DNA of 64,000 nt from Candidatus Sodalis pierantonius str. SOPE (GTDB lineage Bacteria > Pseudomonadota > Gammaproteobacteria > Enterobacterales > Enterobacteriaceae), in the NCBI RefSeq assembly GCF_000517405.1, contig NZ_CP006568.1, positions 558,001 to 622,000 of the forward strand, in the 5' to 3' direction. Shown here piece by piece: positions 37,500-45,787 of this stretch. The translations under genes were made by a program, and so were the position numbers. Positions within the stretch are counted from its first letter, which is position 1, and each line of letters begins with the position of its first letter. Under the pieces are notes generated by a model that was not told where the DNA came from, did no database searches, and worked only from the letters and a program-made list of their open reading frames with translations.

Positions 37500-38725
37500 G
37501 AAACGCTCCTGATCAGTTCGGGGGACACGCTTATCGGGTGGTGCCGGCCGGTGATATACCCATCCAGTGAGTAGCGGATGGCGTCCCAGCAATGGTTGTG
37601 TTTATCCACCAACACCGGCAGCACCTCATGGGTTTGCCGGTCAACCTTGTACGAATACAACCGCGCTTCCTGTGCGGTATGCGCACACCGGCTATGAATA
37701 ACGATATGCTCGAACCCCCGCAGGTAGGCAATCCCGTCCTCGACGCTGCCCGGCCATTTGGCGGCCGCGCTGATACGAAATCCCTGCCGCTCAAGGTAGC
37801 TGATGGTCTCCGGTCGGCTGTTGTCGCCTTTAATCAGCCAGTCATGGGCACCGGGCACCTTGTCGTAAAACGCCGGCAGGTGGTTGAGTTCGACGCTCAC
37901 GCCGTACTGTTCATGCTCAATGTAAAGGGTTCGTCCAAGGATAAAACTGCGTATCAGCGTGCTGGGATCGTTGGCGAAGCCAAAGTCCGCACCGAAAAAC
38001 AACCGGTCAGCCTGCTGCCACAGGTCGTCAGCGAAGGACTCCACTCTGTATTTGCCGGAAAACACCACCGCGTCGCTTATCGTGCGCGGTTTTCCCAGCC
38101 AGATATGCTCATAGGCGTCGTAATCAACCCGTTTCAGGTACTCCATTTCCTGCCGAAGTACCTTGGGGAACCAGGGGTTATCCGTGTAATTGACCTGCAC
38201 CACCACGGCGCTCTCTGGGGGGGTGACAACAAAGCGCTGATACGTCGGGTCAGATTTTTCGCGGGGGTTAAAGCTGACCCAAATCTCAGACTGGCCCGTT
38301 TCATCTTCCTTACGGATGGTGGGAATGAGCACGTCCCATGACGCGGCGCTGACCGTCTGCGCTTCCTCCACCCAACAGATATCAACACCTTCGGTCGATT
38401 TGATCCCCTGGATGTCATAGCGCAGGCCTTTGAAAATAAACTCGGCACCGCAACGGCTACGAATGCTTTTCTCTTTGATGTCAAACCAGGCGGATAAACC
38501 GAGGGCGGCGATCTTGTCGGTCAACAGCCGGTGCACCGAGTCCTTGATGGTGTTCTGTACTTCACGCGTGCACAGCACCCTTAGCTTCTTTGACGCTGTC
38601 AGCACCACCAGGGCGCGAGCGATTTCCCACAACTTACCGCCCCCGCGCCCACCATGAAAAACCTTGTAACGCGCTGGCTGGAAAAGCACCTTGAACTTGG
38701 GGGAAAAGTCCAGATTAACCTTCAC
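37466..38725 (-). CDS. Terminase large subunit with altered Walker A
   Basis: The ATPase/nuclease motor that packages DNA into proheads. The start is taken at GTG 38725 (VKVNLDFSPKFKVLFQ) behind GGAGAGG. The Walker A region reads GGRGGGKLWEIARAL; the family normally has GKS, so the P-loop Ser/Thr is replaced by Leu (TCG-to-TTG would do it). Walker B-like DICWVEEAQ and the nuclease-type FFGADFGFANDPST are intact. The C-terminus SCSPSKQKNRQ appears to be a readthrough into the portal leader caused by loss of the usual TGA at the overlap. Packaging ATPase activity is doubtful. Confidence 0.88.
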   Translation of the reverse strand: MKVNLDFSPKFKVLFQPARYKVFHGGRGGGKLWEIARALVVLTASKKLRVLCTREVQNTIKDSVHRLLTDKIAALGLSAWFDIKEKSIRSRCGAEFIFKGLRYDIQGIKSTEGVDICWVEEAQTVSAASWDVLIPTIRKEDETGQSEIWVSFNPREKSDPTYQRFVVTPPESAVVVQVNYTDNPWFPKVLRQEMEYLKRVDYDAYEHIWLGKPRTISDAVVFSGKYRVESFADDLWQQADRLFFGADFGFANDPSTLIRSFILGRTLYIEHEQYGVSVELNHLPAFYDKVPGAHDWLIKGDNSRPETISYLERQGFRISAAAKWPGSVEDGIAYLRGFEHIVIHSRCAHTAQEARLYSYKVDRQTHEVLPVLVDKHNHCWDAIRYSLDGYITGRHHPISVSPELIRSVSCSPSKQKNRQ

Positions 38726-39296
38726 CCTCTCCACCCTTTTCACTGAACTGCACCACAAACGTCGGGGCCTGCCCGTCCACGCCCGTCAGTTCGTTTTTGA
38801 CATTGTCTTTGAATGCTTGGACACTGACGTGTTTCCCTAGCAGCTCCAGGTTCTTCAGCTTGTCCGGCCATTTGATTTTTTTCAAAATACCAATGGCATC
38901 ACGCGCCTCGCCCTTGCCCTCAAACATCTCGGCCAAATCAACGCCGCTCAGATAGCGGCACCAAGTGGCCGGCCATTCAGCCAGGGGCCTGACGCGGAGG
39001 TCTTCGTCAAGAATATCCGCCACATCCATGTTGTCGATTTCCAGCAGACGCTGGAGAACATAACAGGCATCGATATTTATCTGCACATTGCGCGCCTGCT
39101 TCAGTTCATCAATACGCTGCCGGACCGCCTCTTCCTGCAGCAGGTTATAACCATTCTGGTCAGCGCCGTTCTTGCTGTATCCTGCGCGTACGGCGGCCGG
39201 TCCCGCTTTGAGGTCGATAAGGTATTCATGGCAGAACATCTCTTTTCGGGGCGCTAGTTTTTGTGCGTTGGGTTTATCCCGTTTTTCCATCGTCAT
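38715..39296 (-). CDS. Terminase small subunit
   Basis: 193 aa starting MTMEKRDKPNAQKLAPRKEM. It holds FCHEYLIDLKAGPAAVRAGY, YNLLQEEAVRQRIDELKQAR and an acidic DVADILDEDL stretch, the DNA-binding helix-turn-helix pattern of Terminase_2-type small subunits. It overlaps terL slightly and its ATG overlaps the stop of the 66-aa gene upstream. Intact. Confidence 0.88.
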   Translation of the reverse strand: MTMEKRDKPNAQKLAPRKEMFCHEYLIDLKAGPAAVRAGYSKNGADQNGYNLLQEEAVRQRIDELKQARNVQINIDACYVLQRLLEIDNMDVADILDEDLRVRPLAEWPATWCRYLSGVDLAEMFEGKGEARDAIGILKKIKWPDKLKNLELLGKHVSVQAFKDNVKNELTGVDGQAPTFVVQFSEKGGEGEG

Positions 39297-39496
39297 TATT
39301 CCTCGTGTTTTTCATTCTCTGTCACAGGCGTAGTAATAACACCATCGACCTGACTCAACGAGAAAACAATCTGCTCTCTATCTGTGGTCATGATAATCAG
39401 CATTCCTTTAGAAAACTGAGGGTAAGTCAGTGATTGAAATATTCGACATCCCAGATGACGAATACCTACATGAATCTCAAAATATTTCGTGGACAT
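39296..39496 (-). CDS. Hypothetical phage protein (66 aa)
   Basis: Starts MSTKYFEIHVGIRHLGCRIF at 39496 after AGGAAA and ends DGVITTPVTENEKHEE. Its stop overlaps the terS start (TAATG), suggesting a real coupled gene. No family recognised. Confidence 0.55.
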   Translation of the reverse strand: MSTKYFEIHVGIRHLGCRIFQSLTYPQFSKGMLIIMTTDREQIVFSLSQVDGVITTPVTENEKHEE

Positions 39497-39597
39497 AGTG
39501 CATTTCCTGCTGTTTTATGTGCCCGCCCTGACGAACTTTGGTGCGGTTGGGGATAATCACAAAGCAATTACACACGGGTCTTCCGATGATTTAACAT

Positions 39598-39822
39598 TCA
39601 CTTATCTCGCTTAACCATCTGACGAATAGACCATAAAATAATCATGACGGCGAAGACGGTTCCCCAATTCACAGGAATTAGCATCCAGCCTGTATAAGAG
39701 GTCAGTAAGTTCCATGCCCACAAAAGCAGCCAGGCAAAGCCTAACTCCACACTGAACACGAATATCGTTAGGCCAGTAAGTACCATAATGGCTTGGCCTG
39801 TCGTTAATCCCGAAGGTTTCAT
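39598..39822 (-). CDS. Small phage membrane protein (74 aa)
   Basis: MKPSGLTTGQAIMVLTGLTI begins a protein with two predicted membrane helices (around residues 9-35 and 48-66) and a basic end RQMVKRDK. It is coupled to the o-spanin gene by an ATGA overlap, so it belongs to the lysis cassette. Possibly a second holin/antiholin-like protein; that is inference only. Confidence 0.6.
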   Translation of the reverse strand: MKPSGLTTGQAIMVLTGLTIFVFSVELGFAWLLLWAWNLLTSYTGWMLIPVNWGTVFAVMIILWSIRQMVKRDK

Positions 39823-40070
39823 TTCTTAATCGCCTCAATCTGCCTCAGCGCGGCCTTATCCTGATTACATATCTCCAATGCCAGTAGCAGCTTCTCGTTG
39901 AGTATCACGCTGTCGCCCCACGTCATGTTGTCGGGAATAACCGGCGGTGGGCAGTCATCGAGCAGGGTGGCCGGTATCGGCGCGGGCGGGATGGGCAGGT
40001 ATCTTGTCTGCGTGCGCACGCAACCGGTTAACAGCGCCAGCAGGCACAGGCAAGCGAGCGCAGCGCTCAG
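39819..40070 (-). CDS. Rz1-like outer-membrane spanin lipoprotein, nested in Rz
   Basis: In a frame offset from Rz lies LLALLTGCVRTQTRYLPIPP, with a lipobox (LLTGC, Cys at about residue 17) followed by a Pro-rich segment PIPPAPIPATLLDDCPPP, as in Rz1/LysC proteins. No ATG precedes the lipobox; CTG at 40070 is the best start, unusual but known for P2-type lysC arrangements. It ends at 39819, overlapping the next gene by ATGA. Confidence 0.7.
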   Translation of the reverse strand: MSAALACLCLLALLTGCVRTQTRYLPIPPAPIPATLLDDCPPPVIPDNMTWGDSVILNEKLLLALEICNQDKAALRQIEAIKK

Positions 40071-40341
40071 AAGTCATGCCCTCGCGTATCTGTATGATAC
40101 GCGGCTGAAAGTCCTGCACCGCTTGCTGATGTGCATCCTGTGTCGCTCCGGCTATCTGGTTGAACAGCGCTACTGCCTGTTCATAGTGGGTAAACTGTGC
40201 GCGGGCGGCGTCACGCTCGGCGACCATCGATTGATTCGCCTGCTTCAGGCGGGTGATTTCGACGTACTGGAGCCTGACCACGATGGCGAGAGAGGTAATC
40301 GTCGAGAGCATCGCGGCGAGCGTGAGGAGTTTCCAGCGCAT
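39955..40341 (-). CDS. Rz-like inner-membrane spanin
   Basis: 128 aa from ATG 40341 with one N-terminal membrane helix (LLTLAAMLSTITSLAIVVRL) followed by a coiled coil (ITRLKQANQSMVAERDAARA) in the periplasm. With the nested Rz1-like lipoprotein it would fuse inner and outer membranes in the final lysis step. Appears intact. Confidence 0.75.
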   Translation of the reverse strand: MRWKLLTLAAMLSTITSLAIVVRLQYVEITRLKQANQSMVAERDAARAQFTHYEQAVALFNQIAGATQDAHQQAVQDFQPRIIQIREGMTSERCARLPVPAGAVNRLRAHADKIPAHPARADTGHPAR

Positions 40342-40347
40342 CGCTTT

Positions 40348-40878
40348 TTATCCTTTCAGACACAATCGGCGCTCGGCTTCCCGGCGTGTTGTCAGACCGG
40401 GGTACTTGCCGCCATTGTTGAACTCTGGCAGACGCTCACACATCTCACGCCATTTTCCCTGCTGCGCCAGTTTATGAAGCGTCGTTTCATGGCGCTAGCC
40501 GTTCGTCCCTTTGTAAGTACGCAAGCCGTAGCAACCCGTAGTGAACGCGGCTGAAGTCATGGCGCTAAAGGTGTTGTCCGACATCTCACGCTCCCGGAAA
40601 TAGGTGTTGATACAGTGCTCCGCATCCAGAATATTGCGCTGCCAGTCTGCCGTTATCTGCTGGTCGGTTTTGTGAATGCCGGGCTTGACGCCGTGGGTAT
40701 TGCCAATGCCATCGGTTAATCGACCGGCGGGGCAACAATATGGATCCCGGAGGCAGCCTTCTGAATTGCCGATAAGCTTCAGTCCCTCGGTATTGGTGCG
40801 CACCTGTCCGTGTGAAACGACCAGAGCAATTATGGCGGTCACGGCACAGACAGGGCCGGCCGCGTGTTTAATGCTCAT
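40348..40878 (-). pseudogene. Phage endolysin (lysozyme, SAR type) with an amber codon
   Basis: Muramidase of the phage T4/P21 lysozyme type. The N-terminal hydrophobic segment GPVCAVTAIIALVVSHG fits a signal-arrest-release domain. Catalytic region: NSEGCLRDPYCCPAGRLTDG with Glu in SEG, followed by IGNTHG. TAG at 40495-40497 after TYKGTNG truncates it; the same frame continues HETTLHKLAQQGKWREMCER and YPGLTTRREAERRLCLKG to 40348, the normal C-terminal lobe. The truncated product would lack that lobe. Confidence 0.85.
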
Positions 40879-41050
40879 CGCGTTTCGTCCTGAAACGGTA
40901 TTCCTTGTGTCGGTAAACCCAGTTCAGCAAGAAAGTAGCCAGCGTACAGGCGATACCGGTAATCAATGCCCATTCACTGAGCGAGAACGCACCCAGCAGG
41001 CACGTGACAAGGGCCCAGCTGTAGGCAGAGCCGGTAGTGTATTTTTCCAT
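40868..41050 (-). CDS. Phage holin
   Basis: 60 aa from ATG 41050 (MEKYTTGSAYSWALVTCLLG) with two membrane helices and a charged tail HKEYRFRTKRDEH. Size and position just before the endolysin identify a holin of the HP1/P21-like group. Overlaps the endolysin start by about 10 bp. Intact. Confidence 0.8.
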   Translation of the reverse strand: MEKYTTGSAYSWALVTCLLGAFSLSEWALITGIACTLATFLLNWVYRHKEYRFRTKRDEH

Positions 41051-41131
41051 TGAGGGTATCGGGGTTATTGCGCCACCTCGTCCGGGGTGGCTATCGGTCA
41101 GAAAAAAGGCTGCATAGTGGTAGCCATACAA

Positions 41132-41893
41132 TCAGGCATTCGCTGTCAACGTGTCGGCGCCAATGCCAACACAGGATAACGCCTTGATATCTCTGGAGGT
41201 GAGGTCTCTGTACCGCCGGATATCGGCGCCAGGGTCAACCAGCACGTCATAACACCCCAGACGCTCGTGCAAGGCGATGATTAAATCCTCAACAAAGAGC
41301 GGGTACTTATAGGCTGTAGATACCTTGACGGGGTCTTCCTCCGTCTGCCCCACCTGTTCGGCAGCGAAGTCCAGTACGCCCCGAAGGTGTTGACCGTATT
41401 CCCCTTCCAGATGCGCTAGCATCCGGGTACAGGCGTTAAACGATTGGCCTTCAAGTGCTGCCGTCAGCACGTTGCGGCTATAGCTGCGTCGGGCTACCTG
41501 GTCACACAGACGCTCAGGGTTATCGTCATTTACGTCTGCCCAGCCGATATCCGTTTCTTTGACCAGATGGTCAAGGTAGCGAAGTGTGCGCGCCGTTTGG
41601 GGAGTCTTCGTCATCAGGCCGCTAATGCGGATATCCAACGAGCAGGGAGCGGTTCGACACCTGACCAGCAAGGCCAACCCACGGGGGATAGCCTGAAACA
41701 CACTGACAATGTGCCGAAAAACCGAGAGCGCCCCGCGCTTAGCAAACGACCAGCACGAGGGCTTGCTGTCAAAGTCCACCGACCGGTTACGAACACTGGC
41801 GATACTTCCTGCTAGCGGATTCAGCACCGTACGACCGGGCATGGGGCGAATAGCGGGTGTGATGGACGAATTTGCGCAGATAGCGGATAGCAT
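41132..41893 (-). CDS. Unknown phage late-region protein (253 aa)
   Basis: ATG 41893 follows AAGGAG. The N-terminal ~85 residues are basic and hydrophobic (LSAICANSSITPAIRPMPGR, FRHIVSVFQAIPRGLALLVR). The rest is acidic-helical with TARTLRYLDHLVKETDIGWA, YSRNVLTAALEGQSFNACTR and LFVEDLIIALHERLGCYDVL. I do not recognise a family. It lies upstream of the lysis genes, where some phages encode late regulators, but no DNA-binding motif is evident. Confidence 0.5.
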   Translation of the reverse strand: MLSAICANSSITPAIRPMPGRTVLNPLAGSIASVRNRSVDFDSKPSCWSFAKRGALSVFRHIVSVFQAIPRGLALLVRCRTAPCSLDIRISGLMTKTPQTARTLRYLDHLVKETDIGWADVNDDNPERLCDQVARRSYSRNVLTAALEGQSFNACTRMLAHLEGEYGQHLRGVLDFAAEQVGQTEEDPVKVSTAYKYPLFVEDLIIALHERLGCYDVLVDPGADIRRYRDLTSRDIKALSCVGIGADTLTANA

Positions 41894-41922
41894 GTTCGCT
41901 CCTTCAGTAAATTCCAACCAAC

Positions 41923-41947
41923 AAAAAGGCCACGCCGGAGCGTAGCC
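41923..41947 (-). terminator. Rho-independent terminator, minus strand
   Basis: The 8-bp stem GGCTACGC/GCGTGGCC (one T-G pair) with tetraloop TCCG is followed by five T on the minus strand. It lies just upstream of the 253-aa gene and would end a leftward transcript from the right, whose gene is now replaced by an IS copy. Confidence 0.75.
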
Positions 41948-41973
41948 TTGAAAAATGAGTCAAACGTGAATTG

Positions 41974-43288
41974 GAGCCTGTTTAGAAATTTGTGTATTTG
42001 CCTGATTTTGATATGTTCAATCCAACATCAAAAACAGGTTAATTTATGGACGAAAAACAGTTGCAGGTTCTGGCTAACGAACTGGCCAAAAATCTCAAAA
42101 CCTCTGAAGATCTCAGTCACTTCGATCGGCTGCTGAAAAAAATCAGCGTCGAAACAGCTCTCAATGCCGAAATGACCCATCACCTCGGCTACGATAAAAA
42201 TCAGCCTAAACCGGGGACCAACGCCCGCAACGGCTATTCCACAAAAACCGTTACCACTGGCGATGGCCCGCTGGCGCTGCGTACTCCGCGCGATCGTGAC
42301 GGTTCCTTTGAACCGCAACTGGTGAAGAAGAACCAGACCCGGATTACCGGGATGGATAACCAGATTTTATCGTTGTACGCCAAAGGGATGACCACCCGCG
42401 AGATCGCCGCCGCGTTCAAAGAGCTGTATGACGCCGATGTCTCGCCGGCGCTGGTCTCAAAGGTCACCGATGCGGTCATGGAGCAGGTTGTCGAATGGCA
42501 AAACCGGCCTCTGGATGCAGTCTATCTCATTGTTTATCTTGACTGTATCGTTCTAAAAGTCCGGCAGGACAGCCGCATCATCAACAAATCTGTGTTCCTG
42601 GCGCTGGGCATCAACATCGAAGGCCAGAAAGAGTTGCTAGGTATGTGGCTGGCCGAAAATGAAGGCGCAAAGTTCTGGCTGAACGTGCTGACAGAGCTGA
42701 AAAACCGCGGCCTGAACGATATCCTTATCGTCTGCGTAGACGGGCTGAAAGGTTTCCCTGACGCTATTAACGCGGTGTATCCGGAGGCGCGGCTCCAGCT
42801 GTGTATCGTGCATATGGTGCGCAACAGCCTGCGTTTCGTCTCCTGGAAGGACTACAAGGCCGTCACCTGCGACCTGAAAGCTATCTATCAGGCCCCTACG
42901 GAAGAAGCCGGCTTGCAGGCGCTGGAAGCGTTCTCCAGTGCCTGGGACATCCGCTACCCGCAAATAAGTCGAAGCTGGCAGGCAAACTGGGCCAATCTGG
43001 CCACGTTCTTTGCCTACCCAACGGACATCCGCAAGGTGTTCTACACGACCAACGCCATAGAGTCGTTAAACAGCGTGATCCGGCATGCCATCAAAAAGCG
43101 CAAGGTGTTCTCAACCGACGACGCAGTGAAAAAGGTGGTGTGGCTGGCGATACAGGCGGCCTCACAGAAATGGACAATGCCTTTGAGGGACTGGCGCATG
43201 GCAATGAGCCGCTTTATTATCGAGTTCGGTGACCGCCTGGACGGTCACTTCTGAGAAAAGGCATTTACACAGAATCGTGTACAGGGTC
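41974..43288 (+). mobile_element. IS256-family insertion sequence, copy C (1315 bp, no target duplication)
   Basis: Same ends and length as copies A and B. The flanking 9-mers differ (CGTGAATTG left, GGGTTGATC right). The right end (GACCCTG in the tRNA sense) directly abuts the 3' acceptor end of a tRNA gene. Lack of a duplication indicates rearrangement at this site, here between phage late genes and the early region. Confidence 0.95.
42046..43254 (+). CDS. IS256-family transposase, intact
   Basis: 402-aa transposase, uninterrupted, with the DDE residues at 166, 232 and 339 as in the copy at 18528-19736. A few conservative differences (for example Asn-Glu-Ala-Lys versus Thr-Lys near residue 208) distinguish the copies. 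Likely active. Confidence 0.95.
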   Translation: MDEKQLQVLANELAKNLKTSEDLSHFDRLLKKISVETALNAEMTHHLGYDKNQPKPGTNARNGYSTKTVTTGDGPLALRTPRDRDGSFEPQLVKKNQTRITGMDNQILSLYAKGMTTREIAAAFKELYDADVSPALVSKVTDAVMEQVVEWQNRPLDAVYLIVYLDCIVLKVRQDSRIINKSVFLALGINIEGQKELLGMWLAENEGAKFWLNVLTELKNRGLNDILIVCVDGLKGFPDAINAVYPEARLQLCIVHMVRNSLRFVSWKDYKAVTCDLKAIYQAPTEEAGLQALEAFSSAWDIRYPQISRSWQANWANLATFFAYPTDIRKVFYTTNAIESLNSVIRHAIKKRKVFSTDDAVKKVVWLAIQAASQKWTMPLRDWRMAMSRFIIEFGDRLDGHF

Positions 43289-43362
43289 GGGTTGATCAGG
43301 ACTCGAACCTGCAGCTTACGGTTTAACAACTCGTACGCTCTTCCACACTGAGCTACCGACCC
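43289..43362 (-). tRNA. Asn-type tRNA (anticodon GUU), possibly degenerate
   Basis: The minus strand folds as a cloverleaf: acceptor GGGTCGG with TCAACCC, D-stem GCTC/GAGC, anticodon loop TTGTTAA, and T-loop TTCGAGT with stem GCAGG/CCTGA. There is one acceptor mismatch, two mismatched pairs plus an extra base around the anticodon stem, and one T-stem mismatch. The discriminator and CCA positions are occupied by the IS end. Probably a phage-borne tRNA in decay; charging is doubtful. Confidence 0.6.
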
Positions 43363-43479
43363 TAAAAATCACACCGCCGGATTAAGGTACTTATTACCTT
43401 GACGTGCGTCAAGCTTACCCCGGTAAATTTTTCATTAACTACAGGATGATTGCCATGCGCTATAGAGCACAGGGCAGTG

Positions 43480-43848
43480 TTACATTTTGAGAATGGCAGC
43501 AATAATACTGACGGCAGCAGCGACCATTAGCCCGAGCCGGATGGTCATCTGCATGCCAAGCTTCTCAAATTTATCGTTAATTTTATCGAAACGAGCATCA
43601 ACCTTATCGAATCGAGCATCCATTTCCTTGCGTACATTGGCAATATCTGCCGATAAGTCTTTACGGACGTTGGCGATTTCTGCTGATAAGTCTTTGCGGA
43701 CATCCTCGAGATCGCGCTTGGTTGCCACGTCAACGGCCTCATGCGATTCGCGCACAGCTTCAGAAAAAGCTTCAGCCTGTTTTGCCGGCACTCCAGCCAG
43801 TTCAAGCTTTTTCACAAATTTTAAGGTATCAAACGCGACTTGGCCCAT
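43480..43848 (-). CDS. DUF1640-like coiled-coil membrane protein
   Basis: 122 aa. The N-terminal part has LAGVPAKQAEAFSEAVRESH; then comes a long coiled coil with heptad-like repeats (KDLSAEIANVRKDLSADIAN, then DARFDKVDARFDKINDKFEK) and a single C-terminal membrane helix (GLMVAAAVSIIAAIL). This is the pattern of DUF1640/CCDC90-like proteins often found in prophage or plasmid regions. Role unknown. Intact. Confidence 0.7.
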   Translation of the reverse strand: MGQVAFDTLKFVKKLELAGVPAKQAEAFSEAVRESHEAVDVATKRDLEDVRKDLSAEIANVRKDLSADIANVRKEMDARFDKVDARFDKINDKFEKLGMQMTIRLGLMVAAAVSIIAAILKM

Positions 43849-43985
43849 AAGTGACTCCTCTGATTTTAAGCCGAGTGTAACCCAGTAATCTTATTGACGG
43901 AAGAATAACCCATGCGCTATAGTCAATCCGCACCTGCAAATTCAGGTGCCGGGATTAGCGTTCCGCTGAGGTTTACCGCGACAAT

Positions 43986-44150
43986 GTGACACGCCGCGAG
44001 CGTGTTTTTTATTATCCAAAACATCCGTACGCCTTAACAATGGTGGACTGGATGGGGCAGCCGCAAGGCTGGCCGGTTGGTAAACCCGGTAACGCTAACT
44101 CCGTTCAGTTCACCGCCAATCAGAGATTAGCGTCTCTAGGTGGTGAGTAA
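43986..44150 (+). CDS. Ash-like phage protein, C-terminal type fragment
   Basis: The frame (open from about 43959, possible GTG at 43986) encodes RRERVFYYPKHPYALTMVDW followed by MGQPQGWPVGKPGNANSVQF and ends LASLGGE. This 'MVD-GQPQGWPV ... ASLGGE' pattern is one I associate with the Ash/Icd-like sequences upstream of antirepressor genes in lambdoid and P4-like phages. Such DNA often encodes regulators in more than one frame. Whether this frame is the translated one is uncertain. Confidence 0.45.
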   Translation: MTRRERVFYYPKHPYALTMVDWMGQPQGWPVGKPGNANSVQFTANQRLASLGGE

Positions 44151-44175
44151 ATTTAGTTTACCGCTGGAGGTCAAT

Positions 44176-44937
44176 ATGACCACTACCTTAACTTTTCGTG
44201 ATACCATTCTTGAAACCATTACCCACAACGGGCAATTCTGGTTTACTTCCGCTGAGCTTGCTAAAGCTCTTGAATATTCAGACGCTAAAAGCGTTTCTAT
44301 CATATACAGCCGTAACAAAGACGAATTTACAGAACAGATGTCATTGGTTATCAATTTGATAACCAATGGGATAAACAGTAGGTTACGTGAAAAAGCAGTC
44401 CGCATCTTCTCACTGCGCGGCGCTCATCTGATAGCGATGTTCGCCAACACGCCGATCGCCAAAGAGTTCCGCAAATGGGTGCTGGATATTCTCGACCGCG
44501 AAGTCGGTCAGCCCGTTTACCAGCCTGAAGCCCCTGAACGTTTTACGCGCACCGATACCCGTAACCTTGCGCGTTTAGTCTGGTGGATCACCCAAGGTTT
44601 CCGTTTTGGACAGGCATGGACCAATGCCGTTTACTATTCCCTGCGTAATGTGACCGGCACCCCGTCGCCGATGCCTTTTGAAGCGCAGCATATCCCCCTG
44701 CTGGCCGAAGAGTGCCGCCGCATTTACTACGTTACCGAAAGCCTTCGGAAGATCACCCTCGAAGCAGAAAAGCAAACTCTCAAACGCATTCTGCGCAAGC
44801 GTGAAGACGTCCAAACCGTGCTGGCCGAAATACAGCAATTTTTTGAAAGCAGCCATCAACAGCAACAACAGGGCATCGCTGAGCACATTGACCACTGGTA
44901 CGAAGACGAAGTTAAACACTTCCTGACGCGCCACTAA
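44176..44937 (+). CDS. BRO-N domain phage antirepressor
   Basis: 253 aa from ATG 44176 after CTGGAGG. The N-terminal BRO-like DNA-binding domain includes FRDTILETITHNGQFWFTSA and ELAKALEYSDAKSVSIIYSR and ends with SLRGAHLIAMFANTPIAKEF. A helical C-terminal domain (residues ~125-253) follows, with VTESLRKITLEAEKQTLKRI. It likely antagonises a lysogenic repressor or acts as a regulator. Intact; followed by a second antirepressor-like gene. Confidence 0.85.
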   Translation: MTTTLTFRDTILETITHNGQFWFTSAELAKALEYSDAKSVSIIYSRNKDEFTEQMSLVINLITNGINSRLREKAVRIFSLRGAHLIAMFANTPIAKEFRKWVLDILDREVGQPVYQPEAPERFTRTDTRNLARLVWWITQGFRFGQAWTNAVYYSLRNVTGTPSPMPFEAQHIPLLAEECRRIYYVTESLRKITLEAEKQTLKRILRKREDVQTVLAEIQQFFESSHQQQQQGIAEHIDHWYEDEVKHFLTRH

Positions 44938-45005
44938 CCCAGTAATTCCGCCTCGGGATCGCGCCGGGGCTTCATTAATCACATTGACTTGTGAGGAGCT
45001 TTAAC

Positions 45006-45770
45006 ATGCAAAATTTAATAAACGTACAAGATTTAACCATAAATAACAGTGACGGCATAGACTCGCAGCGGTTGCTAACTATGGTCAACGAAACGCGCAA
45101 GGAGTATGGCGAGAAGCCTATTCGTAACAACGACTTTATCAGTCGCGTCAAAGATGAACTTGAAAGCGTGACCTACGAAATTTTCGTAGGTCAAAAAAAC
45201 GGCGCTGATATTGAAATTATCCATATGACGCTCAAGCAGGCCCTCCGCGTTGCAGCACGTGAATCCAAAGCAGTACGCCGCTCGCTGATTGATAAGCTGG
45301 AGCAACAGAGTACGCCGCAAAGCCCCAACGAAATCATTGCGGCTATGGCACTGGCGAACGTCGCCCAGGAGCGCCATCTGAAATCGGTGGAAACGCAAGT
45401 CGAGCAGGTTGCCGAGGAAATCGACCATATCAAGCAAGGCACGATCCCCGAGGGATATCAGGGCTACAGCTATCTGCAAGCCACTTACGGCCTCAGTAAC
45501 GCCAAAAGCAAGCAACTGGTCATGGCGTGGAGCGTCCCGCATAAAAAGGTTCCCCATGTCGCGCCGGACGGTCAGGTCACACAGATGTCCGTTGTTCATG
45601 AAAATAATTTTGTTTCTGCACTGAGCAACATGATGTACGAGGCAGAGCAGCGCGGCACCCAATGGTATCACCCGAAAATAGGACGCTTTTCTATTGCCGG
45701 ATGGGAAGCCGCTGAAAATAACGCTAACCCTTCTGTCTATAACGGCTCAACCAAACCGCTAGCGCATTAA
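45006..45770 (+). CDS. Rha/antirepressor-like phage regulatory protein
   Basis: 254 aa from ATG 45006 behind GAGGAG. N-terminal region TMVNETRKEYGEKPIRNNDF resembles the Rha-type domain; a coiled segment (VETQVEQVAEEIDHIKQG) and a C-terminal domain with HPKIGRFSIAGWEAAENN follow. Similar two-domain proteins pair with BRO or KilA antirepressors in prophages. Exact family uncertain. Intact. Confidence 0.65.
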   Translation: MQNLINVQDLTINNSDGIDSQRLLTMVNETRKEYGEKPIRNNDFISRVKDELESVTYEIFVGQKNGADIEIIHMTLKQALRVAARESKAVRRSLIDKLEQQSTPQSPNEIIAAMALANVAQERHLKSVETQVEQVAEEIDHIKQGTIPEGYQGYSYLQATYGLSNAKSKQLVMAWSVPHKKVPHVAPDGQVTQMSVVHENNFVSALSNMMYEAEQRGTQWYHPKIGRFSIAGWEAAENNANPSVYNGSTKPLAH

Positions 45771-45787
45771 TTAAAAGGATAAACACC

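Noticed and set aside
37592..38341. 249-codon plus-strand frame opposite terL
   Set aside because: Shadow of the terminase gene; no domain recognised.
18494..43288. Inversion between the two oppositely oriented IS256-type copies B and C
   Set aside because: Swapping the inner flanks does not produce matching 9-bp target duplications, so a simple inversion is not supported.
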